Assembly: GCA_963717155.1 (NCBI GenBank)
Contig: OY970326.1
Location: forward strand, 3,844,001-3,908,000
DNA: 64,000 nt
From: G963717155 sp963717155
GTDB taxonomy: Bacteria > Actinomycetota > Thermoleophilia > Gaiellales > JALYLC01
Direction of reading: 5' to 3'
The notes beneath the pieces were generated by a model. It made no database searches and was not told the origin of the DNA. It saw only the letters and a program-made list of their open reading frames with translations. The position numbers and the translations under genes are program-made. Below are positions 1 to 9,687 of the stretch, one piece after another; position 1 is the first letter of the stretch, and the number at the start of each line of letters is the position of its first letter.

Positions 1-1003
1 CGAACATCGCGACCTCGGAGGCGTAGAGCTTGGCCATCGCGGCCTCGCGCGTCGCGCGCTCGCCGGCGTCGATGCGCAGGGCGCCCTGCCAGGTCAGCAG
101 ACGCGCCGCGTCGATGCGCATCGCGGCATCGGCGAGCCGGAAGCCGACAGCCTGGTGCTCGATGATCGGCTTGCCGAACTGGACGCGCTCGCGCGCGTAG
201 GCGACGGCGTACTCGTAGGCGGCGCGCGCGATGCCGACGCAACCCGCCGCGAGCACGACGCGCGAGCGGTCGAAGGTCTGCATGAGGCCGCTGAAGCCGG
301 CGCCCTCCTCGCCGAGCCGCCGGTCGTCGGGCACGAGCACGTCATCCAGGAACAGCTCGGTGTTGACGATCCCACGGTCGCCGAGCTTGCGCATCGGGGG
401 CCCGAAGCGCAGGCCGGCATCGCCCCGCTCGAGCACGAACGCCGTCACGCCCTTGCTGCGCGATCCCGGCTCGGTCTGCGCGAACACCACGTAGAGGTCG
501 GCGACGCCCCCGTTCGAGACCCAGGTCTTCTGACCCGAGAGCACGTACCCGCCAGAGCCCCTGCGTGCGAGCGTCGTCATGCCCGCGGCGTCGGAGCCGA
601 AGCCCGGCTCGGTCGTCGCGAGCGCGGTGAGCGGCGGGCGCGGACCCTCGCAGAGCGGCGTCAGGAAGCGCCGCTGCTGCTCCGCGGTGCCGAGCGCGAG
701 CACGGGCGCGGCGAAGAACCCTCCCGAGGTGACCAGCGATCCGAGGCCACCGTCGCCGAAGCTCAGCTCCTCCTGGATCACGCACTCGGTCAGGCAGTCG
801 TGGACGCCGCCGCCGCCGAACTCCGCCGGCAGCATGTACGAGGTCAGGCCGACCTCGGTCGCCTTCTCCCACAGCTCCCAGGGGACGCGCCCGTCGTCCG
901 CCTCGTCGATCTCGGCTGCGATCGGACGGATCTCACGCGCCGCGAAGTCCCGTGCGAGGTCCTGCAGGTCGCGCTGGTCGTCGGAGAGCGTGAGGTTGAC
1001 CAT
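1..1003 (-). CDS. acyl-CoA dehydrogenase (C-terminus cut by window edge)
   Basis: FAD enzyme introducing an alpha,beta double bond into an acyl-CoA during beta-oxidation or amino-acid breakdown. The frame is open from an ATG at 1003 down to base 1 (334 residues; the family is usually about 380). The start reads VNLTLSDDQRDLQDLARDFA, typical of the N-terminal helical domain. The middle beta domain has ALATTEPGFGSDAAGM and the C-terminal helical domain has YARERVQFGKPI. The catalytic glutamate normally lies in the missing C-terminal part, so substrate class cannot be judged. It is divergent from the methyltransferase at 1090. Family is firm, exact substrate unknown. Confidence 0.93.
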   Translation of the reverse strand, partial: MVNLTLSDDQRDLQDLARDFAAREIRPIAAEIDEADDGRVPWELWEKATEVGLTSYMLPAEFGGGGVHDCLTECVIQEELSFGDGGLGSLVTSGGFFAAPVLALGTAEQQRRFLTPLCEGPRPPLTALATTEPGFGSDAAGMTTLARRGSGGYVLSGQKTWVSNGGVADLYVVFAQTEPGSRSKGVTAFVLERGDAGLRFGPPMRKLGDRGIVNTELFLDDVLVPDDRRLGEEGAGFSGLMQTFDRSRVVLAAGCVGIARAAYEYAVAYARERVQFGKPIIEHQAVGFRLADAAMRIDAARLLTWQGALRIDAGERATREAAMAKLYASEVAMF

Positions 1004-1018
1004 CTACCCAGAACATAT

Positions 1019-1028
1019 CGAACGTTCG
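1019..1028. promoter_or_regulatory. 10-bp palindrome between divergent genes
   Basis: CGAACGTTCG is a perfect palindrome in the 86-bp gap between the acyl-CoA dehydrogenase (minus) and the methyltransferase (plus), 16 bp upstream of the dehydrogenase start. The position suits an operator of a TetR-type fatty-acid regulator, but no regulator gene is adjacent and the match is short. It lacks the four-base spacer of a LexA box. Confidence 0.3.
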
Positions 1029-1089
1029 GTTTACAGCGCCGTCCACGCGCCTGTCTGGCGCGCGCGGGCCTGCCACTACGCTCCATCCG

Positions 1090-1845
1090 ATGTCCGCACC
1101 TGTCCCAACCGGCGCGACGGCGTTCGACGGCACCCAGCGCGCGTACGAGCGGGCGCGACCCACGTACGCGATCAAGGCCGTGCTGACAGCGCTGCTGCTC
1201 GCGGGCGTCGACGACGTCGGCGACATCGCCGACCTCGGAGCGGGGACCGGCAAGCTCACCCGCGTCCTGCTGCCGCACGCGCAGTCGATCGTCGCGATCG
1301 AGCCATCGGCGGCGATGCGCACGGCATTCCAGCAGGCCGTGCCCGACGTCGAGGTGCGCGACGGCCGCGCCGAGGCGATCCCGCTCCCCGACGCATCGGT
1401 CGATCTCGTCACCGTCGGCGAGGCGTTCCACTGGTTCCGGCCGATCCCCGCCCTGACGGAGATCGCGCGCGTCCTCCGCCCGCGAGGCGCACTGGTCGTC
1501 GCGAACAACGAGTGGCGTAGTGACGCAGCCCCCTGGATCGCGCAGGTCCACGAGCGCCTCGGGTCGCGGCCGCGGGTGCGGGCGCCGGGCAGGCACTGGA
1601 GGCGCGCGCTCGAGGGCTCCGAGCTCTTCGAGTCGCCGTGCGAGGCGGCGCAGCCGCACGACCAGGAGCTGACGCCGGCCGCGTTCATCGACCTGTCGCG
1701 ATCGCTGTCGCGCGTCAACGCGCTTCCTCCGGACGAGCGCAATGCGTACCTCGCCGAGCTGCGAGCCGTCATCCAGGAGCTGGCGCCCCGGCCGCTCGTC
1801 GTCCCGTTCCGGACGCGCGCCGTGGCGGCGCGCAGGCGCCCGTGA
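1090..1845 (+). CDS. class I SAM-dependent methyltransferase
   Basis: A 251-aa Rossmann-fold methyltransferase. Motif I is IADLGAGTGKLTRVLL near residues 47-62, followed by an acidic residue in IVAIEPSAAM and a post-motif DGRAEAIPLPDASVDLVTVG, then EAFHWF. The pattern is that of the UbiE/methyltransf_11 group acting on small molecules; the substrate is not predictable. It ends two bases before the ATG of PEP carboxylase, so the two may be co-transcribed, though no functional link is evident. Confidence 0.85.
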   Translation: MSAPVPTGATAFDGTQRAYERARPTYAIKAVLTALLLAGVDDVGDIADLGAGTGKLTRVLLPHAQSIVAIEPSAAMRTAFQQAVPDVEVRDGRAEAIPLPDASVDLVTVGEAFHWFRPIPALTEIARVLRPRGALVVANNEWRSDAAPWIAQVHERLGSRPRVRAPGRHWRRALEGSELFESPCEAAQPHDQELTPAAFIDLSRSLSRVNALPPDERNAYLAELRAVIQELAPRPLVVPFRTRAVAARRRP

Positions 1846-1847
1846 CG

Positions 1848-4407
1848 ATGTCCTCGATCGATCCCCTCGCGCCGCTTCGCCGCGACGTCGACCTGCTCGC
1901 GAGCACGCTTGGCGCGACGATCGCCGAGCAGGAGGGTGCCGGGCTGCTCGAGTCGGTCGAGCGCATCCGCCTGCTCGCACGTGCGGCCCGCGAGCACTCG
2001 GGCGCCTCCGCCCGCGAGGCGCTGCTGGACGCGGTCCGCGAGCTCGGCGAGCGCGAGCAGGGCCTCGTCGTGCGCGCCTTCTCGTTCTACTTCCTGCTCG
2101 TCAACCTCGCCGAGCAGCACCACCGCATCCGCCGCCTGCGCCACGAGGCGGCGAGCGGGGGAGCGCGCCGCGACTCGCTCGGCCAGGCGATCGCCGCGAT
2201 CCGGGCCGCAGGCGTGTCGGAGGAGCTCCTGCGCGAGCGCGCCTCGGGTATGCGGCTCGAGCCCGTCCTCACCGCGCACCCGACCGAGGCCGCGCGCCGC
2301 ACCTACCTGCAGAGCCAGCTCCGGCTCGGTCGTCTGCTCGACGCGCTCGACGACCCGCGCGCCGCGCCGGACGAGCGCCGCGCCGCCGAACGGTCGGTCG
2401 CCGAGGAGACGACCGTGCTGTGGCAGACCGACGAGGTGCGGTCGATCCGCCCCAGCGTCGACGACGAGATCCGGCAGGGGCTGTGGTTCTTCGAGGCGAG
2501 CCTGCTCGACGTCACGGCCGACCTCGTCGCACTGCTCGACGAGGAGCTGCCGGGGCTCGATGCGCTGCCCCTCCGGTTCGGCACGTGGATCGGCGGCGAT
2601 CAGGATGGCAACCCGAACGCGACTCCGGACCAGATCGCGAACGCCCTCGGTCGCGCCCGCACGCTCGCGCTTCGGCGCTACCGCGACGAGGTGCGCGAGC
2701 TCTCCCGCGCGATCGGCGTCTCGGACACGCTCGTGGGCGTCGACGACGAGCTGCGGGCCTCGATCGAGCGAGACGAGCGCGAGCTCCCGTGGGTGTATGA
2801 CGAAACCGCGGTGCGGAACCGCCACGAGCCCTACCGCCGCAAGCTGACCGCGATCTGGCGGCGGCTCGACAACGAGCTCGCCGGACGGGACGAGCCGGGA
2901 TACCCGCGGGCGGCGGCGCTCGCGGCCGATCTCGCCCTGGTCGACCAGAGCCTGCGCCACCATGTCGGCGCACGCATCGCCGACGGCCGCCTGGCGGCGC
3001 TCCGCCGGCGCGTCGCCGTGTTCGGGCTGCACATCGCGCGGCTCGACGTCCGCGTCCACGCCGAGCAGGTGCGGGCCCCGGACGACGGACTGCGCGCGAC
3101 GCTCGCGGCGGTACGCGCGGCCCAGGAGGAGCACGGACGCGAGGCGCTCGACACCGTCGTGCTGTCGGGCACCGCGAGCGCCGAGGACGTGCTGGCGACG
3201 TACGCGCTGGCCGACGCCGCCGGCTGCGACATCTCGGTCGCACCGCTCTTCGAGACGATCGCCGATCTCGCGCACGCACCGGGGATCCTCGACGAGCTGC
3301 TGCACGCGCCCACGCTCGCACGCAGGCTCGACGAGCACGGGCGTGAGATGACCGTGATGGTCGGGTACTCGGACTCCGCGAAGGACGGCGGCTTCCTCGC
3401 GGCGCAGTGGGCGATCCACGAGGCGCTCGTCGGGCTCGAGGCCGTCGCGGCCGCAAACGATGTCGTGCTGACCGTCTTCCACGGTCGCGGTGGCAGCACC
3501 GGCCGCGGCGGCGGCCCCACGCACCGCGCGATCCTGGCTCAGCCCCCGCCGCACGGCGCGGCGCGGCTGCGCATCACCGAGCAGGGCGAGACGATCGCGT
3601 TCAAGTACGGCCTGCCCGGCCTCGCTCGCCGCAACCTCGAGCAGGCCCTGGCGGCCACGCTGCTCGCGTCGTTCCCGGAGGTTGCGAGCACCAAGGCGCC
3701 CGACGAGGGAGCGAACGTCATGCGCGAGCTCGCGGCGCGCTCGCAGGGGGCCTACGACGACCTCGTCGGCGACGAGGCGTTCCCCGAGTTCTTCCACCGC
3801 TTCACGCCGATCGACGAGCTGGCGCTGCTCGAGATCGGCTCGCGTCCGGCGAGACGGCCCGGCAGGGGTGGCGAGCTGTCGGGGCTGCGTGCGATCCCCT
3901 GGGTGTTCTCGTGGACGCAGAACCGCTGTGTCCTCCCTGCCTGGTACGGGGTCGGGACCGCCCTCGGGCCGCTTGACCGACAGCCCGGCGGGGCTCCGCA
4001 CGCTGCGCGGCCTGTACCGCGACTGGCCGTTCTTCCGCGCGCTCGTCGAGAACGTCGAGATGAGCCTCGCGAAGTCGAGCGTGCGGATCGCGCGGCTGTA
4101 CCTCGATCTCGTGCCGGAGAGCCCTGACCGCGAGCGCCTGTACGGACTGATACTCGAGGAGCACGAGCGCACGGTCGAGGCGGTGCTCGCCGTCGTGCGT
4201 GCAGCCGAGCTGCTCGACCGCCATCCGTCCGTACAGCGGACGATCCGGCTGCGCAACCCGTACGTCGACCCGATCAACGCCGTCCAGGTCGAGCTGCTGC
4301 ATGCCTGGCGCGACCCGGCGCTGGACGAGGAGGGACGCGAGCGGCTCCGGCGACCGCTGGCGCGCTCGATCGCCGGGATCGCGGCGGGCCTGCGTAACAC
4401 CGGGTAG
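1848..4407 (+). CDS. ppc: phosphoenolpyruvate carboxylase, one-base frameshift near 3966
   Basis: Cytoplasmic anaplerotic enzyme: PEP + bicarbonate to oxaloacetate. After correction it has about 852 residues, normal for the family. Visible motifs: VLTAHPTEAARRT (catalytic His), FGTWIGGDQDGNPNATP, MVGYSDSAKDGGFLAAQW, FHGRGGSTGRGGGPTHRAI, and the C-terminal LRNTG found in the family. The frame breaks after WYGVGTAL: removing one G from the GGG at 3966-3968 restores GRLTDSPAGLRTLRGLYRDW and an open frame to 4407. A homopolymer base-call error is likelier than a pseudogene because both halves are fully conserved. GTG at 1842 is an alternative start. Confidence 0.95.
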
Positions 4408-4423
4408 GAGTATCGTCCGCGCC

Positions 4424-5089
4424 GTGTCGGCATCCACGACGGACCGTGACGCACGCCGCGCCGCGCGCGTCCCCGCCCAGAGCCCGCTCGCCTACGAGCT
4501 CCTGCGCGTCGCAGGGCTCACCGCGCTGGTCCCCGTGTTCCGGCTGAAGACGGTCGGGCTCGAGAACGTGCCGCCCGAGGGGCCCGTCGTGCTCGCGTCC
4601 CTGCATCGCTCGAACTGGGACTCGCTGGCCGTGGGCGTGCGCCTGAAGCGCCGCCTCCGACCGATGGCCAAGATCGAGCTGATGCGGGCTCCCGTGCTCG
4701 GCTGGCTGCTGCGCCACGGTGGCGCGTTTCCGGTACGGCGCGGCGAGACCGACCTCCAGGCAGTCGCAAGCGCGCTCTCGATCCTGCGCGCGGGCGGCAT
4801 CCTCTTGATGTTCCCCGAGGGCACCCGGAACCGCGACGGCCACGCCGAGGTGCAGCCCGGAGCGGCACGGCTCGCGCTGCAGGGCGGAGCGGCGATCGTG
4901 CCCGTCGCCGTGCTGAACACCGACCGCGCACGGCTCTGGCCGCCGCGGTTCCCGCAGTTCCGCGTCGCCTACGGGCCTCCGCTCGAGCTGGGGGACCTCG
5001 CGGACGTCCCGCTGCGCACGGCCGCGAACGAGGCCACGGCGCGCTGGCAGCAGGCGGTGGTCGCTCTGCGTGCGTCGCTCGCGGACTGA
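4424..5089 (+). CDS. 1-acyl-sn-glycerol-3-phosphate acyltransferase family (PlsC-like)
   Basis: A 221-aa acyltransferase of phospholipid synthesis, probably attached to the inner face of the membrane. It shows the HX4D catalytic motif (HRSNWD, residues 61-66) and the glycerol-phosphate-binding FPEGTR (130-135), then VPVAVLNTDR. The GTG at 4424 is preferred: a TAGGAG sits just upstream, overlapping the ppc stop codon, and earlier codons in this frame lie inside ppc. The actual acyl acceptor cannot be assigned. Confidence 0.88.
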   Translation: MSASTTDRDARRAARVPAQSPLAYELLRVAGLTALVPVFRLKTVGLENVPPEGPVVLASLHRSNWDSLAVGVRLKRRLRPMAKIELMRAPVLGWLLRHGGAFPVRRGETDLQAVASALSILRAGGILLMFPEGTRNRDGHAEVQPGAARLALQGGAAIVPVAVLNTDRARLWPPRFPQFRVAYGPPLELGDLADVPLRTAANEATARWQQAVVALRASLAD

Positions 5090-5092
5090 GCG

Positions 5093-5548
5093 CTACGGCG
5101 CGATGCCGAGGGCCTTCGCGAACGCGATGCGAGCCGTCCTGATCGGCCCCAGGTCCCTGATCAAGGCGAGCGTCGCTGTTCTGGTTCTCGCGGTGTTGTG
5201 CGCATGGCTCGCAGAGGAGACGTTCGCGAGGTCGGTCGCGCCCGTCGCGAGAGCCAGCACGAGCCTGCGCTGCGCCGTCAGGGTCGCGCCACTGGAGCCC
5301 CTCAGCTTGTTCACCGCGATCGTGACGGCTGCCATCCGTCGTGCGAGCCCGGCAAAGGTGTTCGCGGCCTGCAGATCCGTCTGCTTGCCAGACGAGACGA
5401 GCGCCCTGTTGATGTCGGCGGTGACGTGCTTGACCGTGCTGTTCAGCGGCACGAACGCGCGCTTCGGGGGCGCCACGGCCGCGGAGGCCGGACCCGCTCC
5501 AACGGCAAGCAGCCACACACTCATGAACACCGCCAGCTCACGCCGCAT
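5093..5548 (-). CDS. small secreted protein, unknown function
   Basis: A 151-aa protein. Starting at the ATG at 5548 it begins MRRELAVFMSVWLLAVGAGP and continues ASAAVAPP, a classical Sec signal peptide with AxA cleavage near residue 25. The mature part (about 125 aa) is Ala/Thr-rich and predicted helical, with no cysteines and no motif I recognise. An in-frame start 14 codons upstream would bury the signal peptide. It converges on the acyltransferase, 3 bp apart. Real as a gene; function unknown. Confidence 0.7.
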   Translation of the reverse strand: MRRELAVFMSVWLLAVGAGPASAAVAPPKRAFVPLNSTVKHVTADINRALVSSGKQTDLQAANTFAGLARRMAAVTIAVNKLRGSSGATLTAQRRLVLALATGATDLANVSSASHAHNTARTRTATLALIRDLGPIRTARIAFAKALGIAP

Positions 5549-5610
5549 CGACCCGCGCCTCCCTCTCCACGAGACTCCTGCGCTGAACATACAGGCGCTA
5601 TCGTGCCAGC

Positions 5611-6339
5611 GTGGCCGCTCGTCCCTGCGTCTGTCGCCGTGCGCTCGATCACTGCGACTCCTCCTGTTCGCGCGACCTGCTCGACACGACGTTCTTCCCG
5701 ACCTTCATGAACGTGCGAGATCGGGCGTGCGTCGTCATCGGCGCGGGACCCGTCGGGCTCGAGAAGATCGAGGGACTCCTCGCCGCCGACGCCCGCGTGA
5801 TCGTCGTCGCACCGGAGGCCGAGCCCGCGGTCGTCGAGCTCGCGGCGGAGGGCTCGCTCGTGTGGCACCGTCGCCGCTTCGAGCCGGGCGATCTCGAGGG
5901 CGCGCTGCTCGTGTTCGCGGCGACCTCGGACACCGACCTCAACGTGCAGGTGTTCCGCGAGGCGGAGCGCCGCGCGATGCTGGTGAACGTCGTCGACGTG
6001 CCGCCGCTCTGCAACTTCATCATGCCCGCGATCGTGCGCAACGGCGCGGTCTCGATCGCGATCTCGACGTCCGGAGCGAGCCCGGCGCTCGCGAAGCGCC
6101 TGAAGCGTGAGATCGCCGAGGAGTTCGGCGAGCCATATGCGCGCCTCGCCGAGCTGCTGAACGACCTTCGAGCATGGGCGAAGGACACGTTCGCCACCTA
6201 CCAGGAGCGCAAGGTGTTCTTCGAGTCGATCGTCAACGGCGATCCCGACCCGATCGAGCTGCTGCGCCGGGGCGACGAACGCGCCGTGCACGAGCTGCTC
6301 GCCGCGCGGCAGCACGACGCCACATCGCTCGTCGCATAA
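5611..6339 (+). CDS. precorrin-2 dehydrogenase / sirohydrochlorin ferrochelatase-like
   Basis: Sirohaem synthase N-terminal (CysG-B/Met8p-like) protein that oxidises precorrin-2 with NAD+ on the way to sirohaem or cobalamin. The core begins FFPTFMNVRDRACVVIGAGP with a GxGPVG dinucleotide site, followed by ATSDTDLNVQVF, NVVDVPPLCNFIMPAIV and ISTSGASPALAKRLKREIAE, all typical. Length 242 aa. The annotated GTG gives about 26 residues ahead of the core, so a later start is possible. It runs directly into the next gene (1-bp gap). No uroporphyrinogen methyltransferase is fused to it. Confidence 0.88.
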   Translation: MAARPCVCRRALDHCDSSCSRDLLDTTFFPTFMNVRDRACVVIGAGPVGLEKIEGLLAADARVIVVAPEAEPAVVELAAEGSLVWHRRRFEPGDLEGALLVFAATSDTDLNVQVFREAERRAMLVNVVDVPPLCNFIMPAIVRNGAVSIAISTSGASPALAKRLKREIAEEFGEPYARLAELLNDLRAWAKDTFATYQERKVFFESIVNGDPDPIELLRRGDERAVHELLAARQHDATSLVA

Positions 6340-6340
6340 C

Positions 6341-6979
6341 GTGCTCGAACACGAGGCGGAGGCGCTCGTCGCGCGGGTGGCGGCGCTCGACTTCGGGGCG
6401 TGCTTCCGCCCGCTCGCCGACGAGAACGACGAGCTCGACCAGCCAGGCGCCGCCGCGACGCGTCGCGCCAACCTCGTCCGCTACCTCGTGGAGCGCACGG
6501 CCGAGCCTCCGGTCGTGCTCGCGGGGGAGGCGATGGGCTACGCGGGCGGGCGCTTCTCCGGGATCGCCTTCACCGCCGAGCGCACGCTGCTTGCATGGGG
6601 TCCGCCCTACGCGCTGACGAGCCGCAGGCCCGAGGGCTTCTCCGAGATGTCCGGCAGCATCGTCCACGGGCTGCTCGGCGACCTCGGGCTCGAGCAGCGC
6701 GTGCTGCTGTGGAACACCGTGCCGGCCCATCCGCACCCGGCGGGCCGGCCGCTCGCGAACCGCGCGCCGTCGATGCCCGAGCGTCGTGCGGGCGGCGCAG
6801 CCCTCGCCGCGCTGCTCGATGTGGTGCGACCCATCGCGGTCGTGCCGGTCGGGCGGATCGCGGAGCGCGCACTCGCGGACCTGGGCATCGCGGCGCTGCC
6901 AGGCGTGCGGCATCCGGCCCAGGGCGGCGCGACGCAGTTCCGTGCGCAGGCGGGCGCCGCCCTCGAGAGCCTGTTATGA
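6341..6979 (+). CDS. uracil-DNA glycosylase superfamily protein
   Basis: A 212-aa protein with signatures of a distinct UDG-superfamily branch: VVLAGEAMGYAGGRFSGIAF (water-activating loop region), LLWNTVPAHPHPAG, and C-terminal VRHPAQGGATQF (leucine/intercalation-loop region). Members excise uracil or act on related damaged bases, but this branch is poorly characterised and the canonical GEAPG is changed to GEAMG. The GTG start lies 1 bp after the sirohaem gene stop. Its 3' end overlaps the convergent membrane-protein gene by 6 bp. Confidence 0.72.
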   Translation: MLEHEAEALVARVAALDFGACFRPLADENDELDQPGAAATRRANLVRYLVERTAEPPVVLAGEAMGYAGGRFSGIAFTAERTLLAWGPPYALTSRRPEGFSEMSGSIVHGLLGDLGLEQRVLLWNTVPAHPHPAGRPLANRAPSMPERRAGGAALAALLDVVRPIAVVPVGRIAERALADLGIAALPGVRHPAQGGATQFRAQAGAALESLL

Positions 6980-7948
6980 CGACTCGCTGGGTTGCGAGTC
7001 CGAGGCGTGGTGGGCTCGCGCATCGCGGATCGCCTTGCGCAGCGACAGGCTGCGCAGCATCAGCGCGAGCGCGATGAACCCGAGCAGGGCGTTCGCGAGC
7101 GTGATGATGAACTGCATGCCGACCGAGAAGGACAGGAGCACCGAGTCGGGCGCCTGCCCCGAGAGCACGACCACGATCAGCGCCTGCTGGGTTCCCACCC
7201 CGCCGGGGGTCAGCGGCAGGAGCGTCGAGACCGATCCGACCACGAGGACCAGCAGCGCATTCCTGATGTCGGCGTGGATGCTGAACGCCCGCAGCATGTA
7301 GAACATCGTGCCGACGCGGCAGAGCCAGCCGAGCGCCTGCGGGAAGCAGACCTGGATGGCGAACCGGCGCGGCTGGTGCAGGATCGTGAAGCCCTGGCGC
7401 ACGCGCTCGCGGAAGTCGCGTGCGACCTTCATCGCGTGGCGCAGCAGCAGGAGTCCGAGCAGGACGAGCGCCGCGACGATCAGGCCCGTGGCGCGAGGGT
7501 GCCGGACGGCGAGGGACAGCTCGAAGGCCGGAAGGTGCGGAAGGTCGGGCAGTCGCGGAACGACGCCCTGCGTGTACGCGTAGATGAAGAGTGCCGGCCC
7601 GATGAACGTGTCGAGGAGGGTCTCGACGAGCAGCGTCGCGGCGACAGTCGCGATCCGCGACTCGGGCAGTCGCAGGCGCACGAGGTACAGCTTCAGCAGA
7701 TCGCCGCCGCGGGCGGGGATCAGCGCGTTCAGCCCGACCCCGGAGAGGTAGGCGCCCGCGCACGAGCGCCAGCGATAGGTGCGCGCGTTGGGGTAGGCGG
7801 CGCGCAGGATCGCGTACCAGGCACGCGTGCGCAGGAGGAGGTTCGCGGTGTGGAACGCGAGCGCGATAGCGAGCGGGCCCGTCTTCACATCGCCGAGTCG
7901 GTTGAAGAACGCCTGGCTGGCGTTTATGAACTCGTGGATGTCGCTCAC
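6974..7948 (-). CDS. LPG-synthase transmembrane domain protein (UPF0104/AglD-like)
   Basis: A 324-aa integral membrane protein with about eight hydrophobic segments, similar to the flippase-like N-terminal domain of lysylphosphatidylglycerol synthase. Typical patterns are YLSGVGLNALIPARGGDLLK and LLPLTPGGVGTQQALIVVVL. The soluble aminoacyl-transferase domain of MprF is absent, so a lipid or glycolipid translocation role is more likely than lipid lysinylation. It is followed on the same strand by a run ending at the UDG-like gene (tail-to-tail overlap). Confidence 0.85.
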   Translation of the reverse strand: MSDIHEFINASQAFFNRLGDVKTGPLAIALAFHTANLLLRTRAWYAILRAAYPNARTYRWRSCAGAYLSGVGLNALIPARGGDLLKLYLVRLRLPESRIATVAATLLVETLLDTFIGPALFIYAYTQGVVPRLPDLPHLPAFELSLAVRHPRATGLIVAALVLLGLLLLRHAMKVARDFRERVRQGFTILHQPRRFAIQVCFPQALGWLCRVGTMFYMLRAFSIHADIRNALLVLVVGSVSTLLPLTPGGVGTQQALIVVVLSGQAPDSVLLSFSVGMQFIITLANALLGFIALALMLRSLSLRKAIRDARAHHASDSQPSESS

Positions 7949-7966
7949 GACGCCACCACACGGCTG

Positions 7967-8422
7967 CTAGACCGCGGGCTCGGCGATCTCCCAGTCGACC
8001 GCGATCTCGGCTGTCGTAGACGCCGAGACGAAGCAGTCGCGCTCTGCCTTGCCGACGATCGCGCGCGCAGCGGCACGCTGTCCGCGCCCGACCACCACGC
8101 GAGGGCGGAGCCTGACGAACACGAACGCGTAGCGGCCGTCCTCGGCACGTCGCATGATCGTGCCCTCGATCGCGCTGGTGTACTCCTCCACATCGACATC
8201 CGCATGATCGGCATGCGAGAGGAACGACAACATCGTGCATGACGAGAGCGATGCCAGGAACAGGTGCTCGGGGCTCCAGCGCGTGTCATCGCCGTCGGGA
8301 AAGTCGCCCGGTGGAGCGACCCGGATCTGCGAGCGGCTCTCGGCCTGCACGATCGCGCGACGGCCGGCCTCGCGGTGGAGCGAGACCCCGTAGGTGAACG
8401 TCTTGGTGCTGAGCGGGCTCAT
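7967..8422 (-). CDS. OsmC family peroxiredoxin-like protein
   Basis: A 151-aa OsmC/Ohr-fold protein. Two redox cysteines are visible, Cys62 in SSCTMLSF and Cys130 in ERDCFVS, spaced as in OsmC/YhfA proteins that reduce organic hydroperoxides. ATPEHLFL-type sequence appears as WSPEHLFLASLSSC. Cytoplasmic; the thiol donor is unknown. It lies 18 bp upstream of the LPG-type membrane protein and is transcribed towards it, divergent from the FAD oxidoreductase at 8442. Confidence 0.88.
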   Translation of the reverse strand: MSPLSTKTFTYGVSLHREAGRRAIVQAESRSQIRVAPPGDFPDGDDTRWSPEHLFLASLSSCTMLSFLSHADHADVDVEEYTSAIEGTIMRRAEDGRYAFVFVRLRPRVVVGRGQRAAARAIVGKAERDCFVSASTTAEIAVDWEIAEPAV

Positions 8423-8441
8423 AGCTCGGGGTCGGCAGTGT

Positions 8442-9687
8442 ATGGCTAGGCTCCCGCGAGTGTCTGGATGGACTCCCCTCTGGCAGGACTACGAGTACCG
8501 CCCGCGCGGGGCCCTCGGCGGCGACATCGACGTCGACGTATGCGTGATCGGGGCGGGGATCGGCGGCATCTCGACCGCGTGGCACCTCGCGGGTCACGGA
8601 ATCCAGGCGACCGTGCTCGAGGCGCGCACGGCGGGGTCGGGAGCGAGCGGCCGCAACGGCGGGTTCGTGATCGTCGGGACCGCGCCGTTCCACAACGACG
8701 CACGACGCCGGTTCGGACGCCGAGCTCGCGCGCAGGATCCGCGTTGCGACGATCGAGGCTCAGCGCGAGGTGCTCGCGATCGCCGACGGGCTCGGCGTCA
8801 GCGACCTCTTCCGGCGCTGCGGCAGCATGCGGCTCGCCGTCGATTCCGAGGAGAGCGCCCACCTGCTCGAGGACATCGAGGCGCTGCACGAGGACGGCTT
8901 CCACCCCGAGATCGTGACGGGCGACGACCTGCCGGTCGAGCTACGCGGCCCGGGACGATCCGCGTACATCACGCCCGATGACTGCTCGGTGCAGCCAGCG
9001 CGCTGGCTCCGCGCCTTCGCGGCCGGCGCCGAGGCGCAGGGCGCGCTGATCCTCGAGCACACGCCCGTGGCCGCGCCGCTCGGCGCGCGCGACGGCTCGG
9101 CGCTCGTGCTGCAGACGCCGCACGGCCGCGTTCGGGCCGAGCGCGTCGTGGTCGCGGCCGACGGTGCCCTGCCCATCCTGGTGCCGGTGGTCGCGTCGCA
9201 CGTCCGTACAAAGCGCCTGCACATGGTCGCAACCGCGCCGACCGACGCGCAGCTTGCTGCCCAGCTCATCTACTCGCGCTGGGGCTACGAGTACCACCAC
9301 CAGACCCCGGAAGGCCGCGTCGCCCTCGGCGGCTACGCGGACATCGACGGCGACGGATCGTTCACCGAGCGCGAGGAGCCGTCGCCCGTCGTGCTCGCAG
9401 AGCTCGAGCGGCATCTACGCGACGAGCTCGGGGTGGAGGCTCCGGTCACACATCGCTGGGTGGGACTCGTCGGCTACGGACCGGACGAGCGCCCGCTCGC
9501 CGGACCCGTTCCCGGCCAGGACGGCCTGTACGTGCTCGGCGGCTACAACGGCACCGGAAACCTGAACGGCTTCGTCGCGGGACGCATCGTCGCCGAGCTG
9601 ATCGCGCGCGGCAGCGCGCCCGATGCCGATCTCTACGACAGCGGGCGCCTGCTGCCTACTTCTTCGAGGCCTTCTTGGAGGCCTTGA
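8442..9687 (+). CDS. FAD-dependent amine/amino-acid oxidoreductase (DAO family), one-base frameshift near 8718
   Basis: DAO/gamma-glutamylputrescine-oxidase-type flavoenzyme, about 414 aa after correction. N-terminal FAD-binding site: DVCVIGAGIGGISTAWHLAG, then SGASGRNGGFVI. C-terminal GLYVLGGYNGTGNLNGFVAG closes the FAD site. The frame changes after HNDARRRFG: dropping the C at 8718 gives AELARRIRVATIEAQREV and an intact second half, so a sequencing error is likely. The start ATG at 8442 gives MARLPRVSGWTPLWQDYEYR. The last 32 bases overlap the convergent small gene at 9656. Substrate not assignable. Confidence 0.88.

Noticed and set aside
1019..1028. LexA box at the divergent start of the acyl-CoA dehydrogenase
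   Set aside because: CGAACGTTCG lacks the four-base spacer between GAAC and GTTC, so it does not fit the SOS box.
155..1186. 343-aa open frame on the plus strand over the acyl-CoA dehydrogenase
   Set aside because: It is the complementary shadow of the dehydrogenase: Arg/Ala/Gly/His-rich with no family features, whereas the minus-strand frame gives a conserved protein.
933..4454. 1173-aa open frame on the minus strand
   Set aside because: Lies opposite PEP carboxylase and the methyltransferase; composition (Arg/Gly/Asp/His runs) is typical of antisense frames in high-GC DNA.
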